Shown one piece after another: positions 1 through 4,998 of a stretch of DNA of 5,501 nt. Position numbers and translations under genes: made by a program. Source of the stretch: Deinococcus sp. (GTDB lineage: Bacteria > Deinococcota > Deinococci > JACQHA01); assembly GCA_016199255.1 (NCBI GenBank), contig JACQHA010000276.1, positions 1 to 5,501 of the forward strand, in the 5' to 3' direction. The notes under the pieces are model-generated. The model worked only from the letters and a program-made list of their open reading frames with translations. It had not been told where the DNA came from and made no database searches. Positions within the stretch are counted from its first letter, which is position 1; every line of letters begins with the position of its first letter.

Positions 1-180
1 CAACTGCTGGCCGGTGATGACACCATGATCCGTGACCTCTACCAGCGGGAGCGCCAGCGCCTGGCAGGCATCTGGGGTGCAGATATTCTCGATCCAGAGC
101 GCCGGGAAGCTGCCCAGGCCAGATTCTTTGCCGCCCTGCGCGCTGGCCAGGCTCCAATAGGAGACCACCGTGGCTATTGA
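1..180 (+). CDS. 3' end of an unrecognised protein-coding gene (partial)
   Basis: Reading frame 1 is open from the first base to a TGA at 178-180 and gives the last 59 residues of a protein whose start lies outside the window. The visible part is hydrophilic and mostly helix-forming, rich in Arg, Ala, Glu and Gln (for example DLYQRERQRLAGIWGAD and REAAQARFFAALRAG), with no membrane segment and no motif I can assign to a family. Its last 11 bases overlap the GTG start of the next gene, and the Shine-Dalgarno of that gene lies inside this one. The two genes are therefore probably co-transcribed and translationally coupled, which hints at a shared pathway. The product cannot be named from this fragment. 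Coding status is supported by the open frame, the overlap architecture and the G/C-rich third positions. Confidence 0.7.
   Translation, partial: QLLAGDDTMIRDLYQRERQRLAGIWGADILDPERREAAQARFFAALRAGQAPIGDHRGY
159..163 (+). promoter_or_regulatory. Shine-Dalgarno AGGAG that fixes the GTG start of the PLP enzyme
   Basis: AGGAG lies six bases upstream of the GTG at 170. There is no nearby in-frame ATG that would give a better amino terminus, so this site decides the start. It lies inside the end of the preceding gene. Confidence 0.7.
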
Positions 181-1345
181 CGTCAGCTACTACCGCTCCC
201 TCTTCCCCTCCTTAGAGGGCCGCACTTACCTAAATAGCTGTTCCCTGGGCATGTTGCCGCAGCGGGCCCGGGAAAGGGCGGCGCAGTATTTCGACCTATG
301 GATGGACCTGGGCGCCGCCGCCTGGCCTCAGTGGCTGGCCCAGGGTGAGCGTCTCAAAGCCCTGGTGGCCGAGCTGATTGGTGCCAAGCCCCACGAGATT
401 GCCCTGCACCCCAATGCCTCTGCCGCCATGTACTCCATGGTGAGCTGCCTGGACTTCACTCAGCGCCCCAAAGTGGTCTATAGCGACCTGAACTTCCCCA
501 CTACCGCCTACCAGTGGCTGAGCCAGCGGCACCGGGGGGCACAGGTACACCTGGTGCACAGCCCGGACGGCATCACCGTGCCGCCAGAGCTGGTGATCAA
601 AGCCATCGACGAACGCACCCTGATCCTGCCTATTTCCCATGTGATCTACAGTTCGGCCTACATCCTTGACGTGGCGGCCATCACCCAGGCGGCGCACCGC
701 CAGGGCGCGCTAGTATTGCTGGACAGCTACCACGGTGTGGGAGTAGTGCCCACTGATGTAAAGGCACTCGATGTAGACTTCTTAGTAGGCGGCATGCTCA
801 AGTGGCTTTGCGGCGGCTCTGGACTGGCCTTTCTCTACGTTCACGAGCGCTGGCACTCCCAGCTTCACCCCACCTCGTTGGGATGGTTCGCGCACCGGGA
901 TCCATTTGCCTTTGACGTGGAGAACCTGACCCTGGCCAGCGACGCCCGCCAGTACCAGGGAGGCACGCCCTCGGCCGTCAGCTTCTACATTGCCGAGCCC
1001 GGGCTGGAGATCATCCGGGAAATAGGCGTCCCGGCCATCCGGGAGCGCGCCAAGTACCTCACCTCGCTGCTCATCGACCTGGCAGACCAGGCTGGGCTGG
1101 AGGTCCGCTCTCCCCGCAACCCCGAGATCCGGGGCTCTACGGTGCGCCTCAGGGTGCCAGATTCCCAGGCCCTGACCAGCCAGCTACTAGAAGAGAAAAT
1201 CGTCGTCGACGCCAGGGGTGACGCCGTACGGGTATCGGCCCATTTCTACAACACTGAGGAAGAAATCGAGGGCTTCTTCGCCAGCAAGGCGATCAGGCAG
1301 CTCGACAGGCCGTTAACGGATGCGCCTCCGGCGCGCCACCGATAA
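170..1345 (+). CDS. Class V aminotransferase-fold PLP enzyme, kynureninase-like
   Basis: A 391-residue cytosolic fold-type I PLP enzyme starting at GTG. Visible landmarks: YLNSCSLG (20-27), resembling the amino-terminal YLDGNSLG-type motif of kynureninases; NASAAMYSM (82-90) in the phosphate-binding region; LLDSYHGVG (183-191), where D185 should contact the pyridine nitrogen; GGMLKWLCGG (207-216), where K211 is the probable Schiff-base lysine; GTPS (265-268); and R354 in RVSAHFYNTEEEIEGF, the likely carboxylate-binding arginine. Length is close to the usual 380-420 residues. No cysteine-desulfurase active-site loop is evident, which argues against NifS/SufS. Known kynureninases cleave kynurenine to anthranilate and alanine; this protein could equally be an aminotransferase, lyase or epimerase of the same superfamily. 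The last 11 codons and stop lie within a dispersed repeat (1310-1351), so residues 381-391 are probably not ancestral. It overlaps the upstream gene and precedes an amino-acid importer. Family confidence is high; substrate is unknown. Confidence 0.9.
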   Translation: MAIDVSYYRSLFPSLEGRTYLNSCSLGMLPQRARERAAQYFDLWMDLGAAAWPQWLAQGERLKALVAELIGAKPHEIALHPNASAAMYSMVSCLDFTQRPKVVYSDLNFPTTAYQWLSQRHRGAQVHLVHSPDGITVPPELVIKAIDERTLILPISHVIYSSAYILDVAAITQAAHRQGALVLLDSYHGVGVVPTDVKALDVDFLVGGMLKWLCGGSGLAFLYVHERWHSQLHPTSLGWFAHRDPFAFDVENLTLASDARQYQGGTPSAVSFYIAEPGLEIIREIGVPAIRERAKYLTSLLIDLADQAGLEVRSPRNPEIRGSTVRLRVPDSQALTSQLLEEKIVVDARGDAVRVSAHFYNTEEEIEGFFASKAIRQLDRPLTDAPPARHR

Positions 1346-1351
1346 CCTGAT
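1310..1351 (+). repeat. Structured repeat copy A (overlaps the end of the PLP enzyme gene)
   Basis: The first of three related copies. It begins with the perfect palindrome CCGTTAACGG (1310-1319), then a 5-bp hairpin GCGCC-TCC-GGCGC (1322-1334), then CCACCGATAACCTGAT. In inverted orientation it matches copy B at 37 of 42 positions and copy C at 32 of 35 core positions. Translated, its core supplies P381-R391 and the TAA of the upstream enzyme. Confidence 0.85.
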
Positions 1352-1467
1352 CATGGGAGGCAGCAGTTGAGCAACCGCTTAGGTGGAGGGTCATCAACAG
1401 ATGGCGAGTGCCGAGCTAGGTTGCCGCCTGTCCTCCGTTGATCAACCTGCACCCAGCTGGCTGCTTC

Positions 1468-1483
1468 AGCGGGACCACCCGCT
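1468..1483 (+). other. Perfect 6-bp hairpin in the intergenic region
   Basis: AGCGGG-ACCA-CCCGCT forms a perfect 6-bp stem with a 4-base loop, directly next to repeat copy B. No T-run follows (the next bases are ATCAGATTAT), so it does not qualify as an intrinsic terminator. It could slow transcription, end a Rho-dependent transcript, or belong to the foldback element. Confidence 0.4.
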
Positions 1484-1525
1484 ATCAGATTATCGGTGGC
1501 GCACCGCAGGTGCATCCGCTAACGG
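1484..1525 (-). repeat. Structured repeat copy B (inverted relative to A)
   Basis: The second copy, running 1525 to 1484 on the minus strand. Its hairpin is GCACC-GCA-GGTGC at 1501-1513. Compared with copies A and C, the two stem changes (G to A and C to T) replace a G-C pair with an A-T pair, so the stem stays intact. It is the most diverged copy: its GCTAAC breaks the GTTAAC palindrome seen in the other two. Confidence 0.85.
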
Positions 1526-1526
1526 A

Positions 1527-1561
1527 GATCGGTGGCGCGCCGGAGGCGCACCGGTTAACGG
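1527..1561 (-). repeat. Structured repeat copy C (tandem with B)
   Basis: The third copy lies in the same orientation as B at a 36-bp period, with a single base (A1526) between the cores. It matches B at 28 of 35 positions and inverted A at 32 of 35. The hairpin GCGCC-GGA-GGCGC is at 1537-1549, extended by GGT (1531-1533) pairing with ACC (1550-1552) across a GGC bulge. It ends eight bases before the candidate -10 box. Confidence 0.85.
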
Positions 1562-1569
1562 GCTTTCGG

Positions 1570-1575
1570 TATAAT
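1570..1575 (+). promoter_or_regulatory. Candidate promoter -10 box (TATAAT) of the transporter operon
   Basis: A perfect TATAAT lies 68 bases upstream of the livK-like start in the only substantial gap in the cluster. No TTGACA-like -35 is present at 16-18 bp (that position is CGCACC-like sequence within repeat C), and no extended -10 TG precedes it. If it is used, transcription would start near 1582. The promoter may be weak or activator-dependent. Confidence 0.45.
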
Positions 1576-1582
1576 TGGCCAT

Positions 1583-1605
1583 CGGGACGGCAGACCTGCC
1601 GCCCG
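1583..1605 (+). promoter_or_regulatory. Near-perfect inverted repeat at the predicted mRNA 5' end (operator or 5' hairpin)
   Basis: CGGG and CGGCAG in the left arm (1583-1593, with one bulged A1587) are matched by CTGCCG and CCCG in the right arm (1596-1605). The result is about 9-10 bp of pairing over 23 bases. It starts where transcription from the TATAAT box would begin. As DNA it could be an operator for a dimeric repressor; as RNA it would be a 5'-terminal hairpin that could stabilise the message. No T-run follows, so it is not an intrinsic terminator. Confidence 0.45.
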
Positions 1606-1631
1606 AATAGTTCAGGCGAGGACATTTTCTG

Positions 1632-1638
1632 AAGGAGG
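1632..1638 (+). promoter_or_regulatory. Strong Shine-Dalgarno AAGGAGG of the substrate-binding protein gene
   Basis: A full-length AAGGAGG sits five bases before the ATG at 1644. It is the strongest ribosome-binding site in the window, which fits a binding protein made in excess over its permeases. Confidence 0.8.
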
Positions 1639-1643
1639 AAACC

Positions 1644-2852
1644 ATGAACAGATTGATTCTGGCAGTAGCTGCCCTAGGCCTGGTACTAGGCAGCGTGAGC
1701 TTGTCCCAGGGTGGGCCGATTCTTATTGGCGCCCCGTTTGAGCTGACTGGGGACCAGGCGGCATTCGGCACTATAGAGCTAGATGCGGTCCGGTTTGCCA
1801 ATGAGCTGCGGCCCACAGTGCTAGGACGGTCCGTTGAAATCGTCGCGGTAGACACCGCCTCCTCTGCATCCGAGTCGTCCAACGTCACCCAGCGCTTGAT
1901 CGACCAGGGAGTGGTGGCTCTGGTGGGCTGGTGCTGCTCCCGCGGTGCTATTCCCGCTGCCGAGGTGGCGCAGGCTGCTGGGGTGGTCAGTATTTCGGTC
2001 ACCTCCACCAACCCTCAGACCACCCTGGTGGGCGAGGGAGACCCCAGAGGCAGCTTCAGCTTCCGGGTTGACTTTATTGACCCCCAGCAGGGAGGTGCCG
2101 GAGCAGACTTCGTCTTCAACACGCTGGGCGGACGCCGGGTGCTGGTGGTGCGACAAATTGGTGATGCCTACTCCTTTGGTCTGACTGAGTTCTTCACCAA
2201 CCGCTTCATCCAGCTCGGTGGAGAAGTGAACATCCAGGACGTGAACGAGGGCCAGACAGACTTCTCAGCACAGGTGGCGGCACTGCAGGCTTTTAACCCA
2301 GATGTGGTCTATTCCAGTGCTTTCCCACCCCAGAGTGGCCCCTTTATCAGGCAGGCCAGGGACGGTGGGTATACTGGGCCGTTCGCAGGCGGTGATGCTA
2401 TCCTCAGCCAGCAGACTGTGGACCTGGCGGGCGCTGACGCGATCCTCACTGCTGAAGGCACTGCCAACGTGTTTGCCACCAGCCCAGTGGGAGCTGCTGA
2501 CGTAGGCTCTCCTGAGGCGCAGGCCTTTCTGCAAGCCTGGCAGGCGCGCTTTGGCGACAACCCCGACCCCTTTGAGACCCTAGGCTTTGACGCCTACAAC
2601 GTGGTCATCCAAGCTATTGAGAACATTGGGCCGGCGTTCAATGAAAGGTCCCTGGCAGAGCAGCGGGTGGCGATCCGGGACGCTCTGCTGGCCACTGAAA
2701 ACTTCCCGGGCGCAAGTGGTTCCATCACCTTTGTGGACACCGATGGCACGCCGCGCAACCGAGTGCTGGGCGTGTTCCGCATGGACCTTGATGCGGAAGG
2801 GAAACTGGTTAGCGGCGGTCTAGGCACTCTGGTGGCTACCGCTGGCGGCTAA
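1644..2852 (+). CDS. Branched-chain/hydrophobic amino-acid ABC transporter substrate-binding protein (LivK-like, periplasmic-binding fold type I)
   Basis: A 402-residue extracytoplasmic solute receptor for the importer encoded immediately downstream. Residues 1-23 form a signal peptide (MNR, a hydrophobic stretch from about L4 to L20, then SQG) with no lipobox cysteine, which implies a soluble secreted or periplasmic protein. Mature landmarks of the LivK/amide-binding family: ILIGAPFELTGDQAAFG (26-42), the VALVGW segment (91-96), SISVTSTNP (116-124) in the ligand-binding region, DAYSFG (174-179) where relatives have a D-x-YG-type motif, QTDFSAQVAALQAFNPDVVY (204-223), and GFDAYNVVIQAIENIG (314-329). 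The only two cysteines are adjacent, C97 and C98. The strong Shine-Dalgarno supports the ATG chosen. Ligand specificity cannot be read; this family binds Leu/Ile/Val, other amino acids, urea, amides or aromatic acids. Family assignment is firm. Confidence 0.93.
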   Translation: MNRLILAVAALGLVLGSVSLSQGGPILIGAPFELTGDQAAFGTIELDAVRFANELRPTVLGRSVEIVAVDTASSASESSNVTQRLIDQGVVALVGWCCSRGAIPAAEVAQAAGVVSISVTSTNPQTTLVGEGDPRGSFSFRVDFIDPQQGGAGADFVFNTLGGRRVLVVRQIGDAYSFGLTEFFTNRFIQLGGEVNIQDVNEGQTDFSAQVAALQAFNPDVVYSSAFPPQSGPFIRQARDGGYTGPFAGGDAILSQQTVDLAGADAILTAEGTANVFATSPVGAADVGSPEAQAFLQAWQARFGDNPDPFETLGFDAYNVVIQAIENIGPAFNERSLAEQRVAIRDALLATENFPGASGSITFVDTDGTPRNRVLGVFRMDLDAEGKLVSGGLGTLVATAGG

Positions 2853-2860
2853 TTCGAGGT

Positions 2861-2886
2861 GAGGGGGGAGCTCCCGCTCCCCCCTT
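2861..2886 (+). promoter_or_regulatory. Intercistronic hairpin between the binding-protein and permease genes
   Basis: A2862-G2870 pairs perfectly with C2877-T2885 (9 bp, including six consecutive G-C pairs) around a 6-base loop, with a further G-T wobble at the base. It sits 9 bases after the livK stop and just before the livH ribosome-binding site. Only TTCT follows, so complete termination is unlikely. Partial attenuation or protection of the upstream message is the likely role, giving more binding protein than permease. Whether it works as a terminator is unproven. Confidence 0.6.
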
Positions 2887-2888
2887 CT

Positions 2889-2893
2889 AAGGA
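2889..2893 (+). promoter_or_regulatory. Shine-Dalgarno AAGGA that decides the TTG start of livH
   Basis: AAGGA is six bases upstream of TTG 2900 and immediately after the hairpin. This supports TTG as the real start; the next in-frame ATG codon is the methionine at residue 29, which would remove the first membrane helix. Confidence 0.65.
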
Positions 2894-2899
2894 CTGGCC

Positions 2900-3826
2900 T
2901 TGACGCTGGCTCAATTCCTGCAACAGACCATCAATGGTCTATCGCTGGGGAGCCTGTACGCCCTGCTGGCCATTGGCTACAGCATGGTCTACGGCATCCT
3001 CAGGCTAATTAACTTTGCCCATGGTGAGATCTTCATGCTGGGGGCATTCTTTGCCTTCTACACCTTCACCTTCACCGGGCTCCCCTGGTGGGTGGCCATG
3101 CTGGTCTCTATGGTGCTCACTGCCGGCGCCGGGCTGCTTTTGGAGCGGCTGGCGTACCGGCCGCTGCGTGACTCCCCCCGCACCACCGTATTGATCACCG
3201 CCATCGCCATCTCGTTCCTGCTGCAGAACGCGGGACAGATGATCTTTGGAGCCCAGCCCAAGCCGTTTGCTCCTCCTTCGCTCCTCTTAAAGCCCCTGCA
3301 GTTCGAGCTGGCTGGAAACCGGATCTTTCTCCGCTGGACCGGGGTACTGGTGCCGATCATCACCCTGGCCTTGCTCTACCTGCTCACCTTGCTAGTACAG
3401 CGCACCAGGATCGGCAAGGCCATGCGCGCCGTAGCTCAGGACACGGAAGTGGCACGGATGATGGGCATCAACGTCAACTTCGTGGTAGCCATCACGTTTG
3501 TGGTGGGCTCGGCCCTGGCCGCGGCCGGCGGGGTAATGTGGGGGATGACCTTCCGCAACATCCAACCCCTAATGGGCATCTTCCCGGGCATTAAGGCGTT
3601 CATCGCAGCAGTGGTCGGGGGCATCGGCAGCCTGCCTGGCGCCATGCTAGGGGGGTATCTCCTGGGCCTGGCCGAGGTGTGGCTGGTGGCACTGCTCTCG
3701 CTCTTTCAATCCAACGCCTTCACCCTCACTACCTACCGCGATGTGCTGGTCTTCGCCATTCTGATCCTGATCCTGCTGTTCCGGCCGCACGGCATCATCG
3801 GTGAAGGCACCGCTGAGAAAGTGTGA
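2900..3826 (+). CDS. livH: Branched-chain amino-acid ABC transporter permease LivH
   Basis: A 308-residue integral membrane protein, one of the two channel subunits of a HAAT-family importer. It has about eight hydrophobic segments. Family landmarks: GYSMVYGILRLINFAHGE (26-43), the conserved first-helix/loop block of LivH; LERLAYRPLR (81-90); the cytoplasmic coupling (EAA-like) block GKAMRAVAQDTEVARMMGIN (172-191), which docks on the ATPases; the glycine-rich GIKAFIAAVVGGIGSLPGA (230-248); and the closing RPHGIIG (295-301). Length matches the usual 290-310 residues. It starts at TTG, after a hairpin that separates it from the binding-protein gene. Its stop TGA overlaps the next ATG (TGATG), so LivM translation is probably coupled, consistent with equal amounts of the two subunits. 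No frameshift or missing motif is seen. Confidence 0.95.
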   Translation: MTLAQFLQQTINGLSLGSLYALLAIGYSMVYGILRLINFAHGEIFMLGAFFAFYTFTFTGLPWWVAMLVSMVLTAGAGLLLERLAYRPLRDSPRTTVLITAIAISFLLQNAGQMIFGAQPKPFAPPSLLLKPLQFELAGNRIFLRWTGVLVPIITLALLYLLTLLVQRTRIGKAMRAVAQDTEVARMMGINVNFVVAITFVVGSALAAAGGVMWGMTFRNIQPLMGIFPGIKAFIAAVVGGIGSLPGAMLGGYLLGLAEVWLVALLSLFQSNAFTLTTYRDVLVFAILILILLFRPHGIIGEGTAEKV

Positions 3827-4998
3827 TGCGCAGCTCTATTCAGTTCCTCCTGACCCTGCTCGCGGTAGTGGCGCTGGCGCTGCTTCTGCGCTATATAGAG
3901 CAGGAGACCGGCCAGTTCATCGTCCGCCTGGTAGCGCTGGCCGGCATCTGGATTGTAGCCTCGGCGAGCCTCAATCTGGTGAACGGCACTTTAGGCATCC
4001 TGTCCCTTGGCCACTCAGGGTTCATGCTACTGGGAGGCTACGTGGTCACCATCCTGATGACGCCCCATGTAGCCAAGCTCCGAGTCATCCAGGCTCCCAT
4101 TGGCCTGGGGCTGGTGTCGCCCTGGGTACTGGATGTAAACCTGAACTGGCTCACCACCAACCAGCATCTGCAGTTCATCATCTGCCTGGCGCTGGGGGGA
4201 GTAGTGGCAGCAGCCGTGGGGTTTTTGGTGGGCGCTCCAGCCTTCCGGCTCCGAGGAGATTACCTAGCCATCGTGACCTTTGCCTTTGGCGAGATTATCC
4301 GCATTGTCCTGGAGGCACTATCCAGGATCAGCAATGGTCCCCTGGGCTATAGCGGCATCCCCACGCTGGCCAAAGGGCTGTGGTGGACCTGGGGCACGGC
4401 AGGCATTACCATCTTTGTCATTGCCCAGCTCTGCAAGAGTTCATTTGGCCGGGCCCTGAAGGCCATCAGGGAAGATGAGACTGCCGCGGAGTCAATGGGC
4501 ATCAACCTGTTCCGGCACAAGATCCTGGCACTTGTGATCTCGGCCTTTTTTGCCGGTGTGGCTGGAGGGCTGTACGCCTCCTGGCTGGCGGCTATTACCC
4601 CGGGCACCTATACCTTCTCGCTCACCTTCCTGTTCCTGGTAGCCATCGGCTTCGGTGGCCTGGGCTCCATTACCGGCGCAGTGCTGGGAGCGCTGGTGAT
4701 CACCTTCCTCCCTGAGCTGCTGCGCTCCCTGGAAGGACAGCAGGTCATCTTTGGCCAGACAGTACAGATCTTCGGACTGCGGCAAGTGATCCTCTCGCTG
4801 ATCCTGGTGCTCACCATGATTTTCTACCGCCGCGGCCTGATGGGGTATAGCGAGTTTCACTGGGAGTGGTTCACCAGCCGCCAGTTCAAGGCACTCTTCT
4901 TAGGCCGCCGCGCCCAGGTCCTGCGCAGCGAGGAGCTCGCCCAAGACGCCTGGCTGCGCCGCTCGGAGCAGGCTCCCGAGCCAAAGCAGGAGGCTTAA
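3826..4998 (+). CDS. livM: Branched-chain amino-acid ABC transporter permease LivM
   Basis: A 390-residue membrane permease that partners LivH. I chose the ATG at 3826, which shares one base with the LivH stop (TGATG); a GTG one codon upstream (3823) is possible but has no better ribosome-binding site. Landmarks: ASLNLVNGTLGILSLGHSGF (47-66), the block shared by LivM proteins; the diagnostic GAPAFRLRGDYLAIVTFAFG (136-155); NGPLGYSGIP (170-179); the cytoplasmic coupling block ALKAIREDETAAESMGIN (210-227); and GFGGLGSITGAVLGAL (275-290). The loop at about 78-110 is fairly long. After the last helix (ending near F333) there is a charged tail of about 55 residues, rich in Arg, Gln and Glu, probably cytoplasmic and of unknown role. 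The LivG gene starts on the base after the stop. Assignment is firm. Confidence 0.95.
   Translation: MRSSIQFLLTLLAVVALALLLRYIEQETGQFIVRLVALAGIWIVASASLNLVNGTLGILSLGHSGFMLLGGYVVTILMTPHVAKLRVIQAPIGLGLVSPWVLDVNLNWLTTNQHLQFIICLALGGVVAAAVGFLVGAPAFRLRGDYLAIVTFAFGEIIRIVLEALSRISNGPLGYSGIPTLAKGLWWTWGTAGITIFVIAQLCKSSFGRALKAIREDETAAESMGINLFRHKILALVISAFFAGVAGGLYASWLAAITPGTYTFSLTFLFLVAIGFGGLGSITGAVLGALVITFLPELLRSLEGQQVIFGQTVQIFGLRQVILSLILVLTMIFYRRGLMGYSEFHWEWFTSRQFKALFLGRRAQVLRSEELAQDAWLRRSEQAPEPKQEA
4988..4993 (+). promoter_or_regulatory. Shine-Dalgarno AGGAGG for the livG GTG start
   Basis: AGGAGG within the last codons of livM lies five bases before GTG 4999. It supports this start even though the gene directly abuts the livM stop codon. 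Confidence 0.75.

Larger units (their letters stand above)
1310..1525. other. Foldback region bounded by ~42-bp inverted repeats
   Basis: Copies A (1310-1351) and B (1484-1525) are inverted relative to each other and enclose a 132-base spacer (1352-1483). The similarity continues inward past the 35-bp core through the sequence CTGAT on each arm. The spacer has no credible gene. It contains ATCAAC at 1393-1398 paired with GTTGAT at 1437-1442, and the perfect hairpin at 1468-1483. No clear target-site duplication flanks the outer ends. It could be a small non-autonomous mobile element, a REP-type pair, or simply two repeats in opposite orientation. Confidence 0.4.

Noticed and set aside
1468..1483. 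Intrinsic terminator of the PLP enzyme gene, or a T-box leader element
   Set aside because: The hairpin is not followed by a T-run. The GGGACCACCC sequence only loosely resembles the T-box GGTGG/ACC region, and no specifier stem or AG-bulge domain could be made out.
1310..1561. CRISPR array (three ~35-bp repeats)
   Set aside because: Two copies are separated by one base and the third is inverted over 130 bases away. There are no regular 30-40 base spacers and the repeats differ from each other.
1310..1561. Integron attC site, suggested by the GTTAAC motifs
   Set aside because: The motifs do not fit the RYYYAAC / GTTRRRY core pair, and there is no integrase gene or cassette arrangement.
1570..1575. 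A complete sigma-70 promoter with a -35 box
   Set aside because: Only the -10 box is convincing. The sequence 16-18 bases upstream lies in the repeat and does not resemble TTGACA, so only the -10 is annotated.
1383..1632. Small plus-strand open frames of about 63 residues in the intergenic region
   Set aside because: They run through the repeats, lack good ribosome-binding sites and overlap each other in different frames. Their composition is that of translated repeat sequence.
1490..2011. Minus-strand open frame of 173 codons across the livK start
   Set aside because: It is antisense to a clear LivK coding sequence, has no recognisable domain, and its end is just the translated repeats B and C.
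3823..3825. GTG as the start of livM
   Set aside because: The ATG one codon later gives the standard TGATG coupling overlap and a better start codon. The difference is a single residue.
3801..4352. Plus-strand 183-codon open frame overlapping livH/livM
   Set aside because: It is a frame-shadow of the well-supported LivM gene and its product is low-complexity, rich in Pro, Gly, Arg and His, with no family resemblance.
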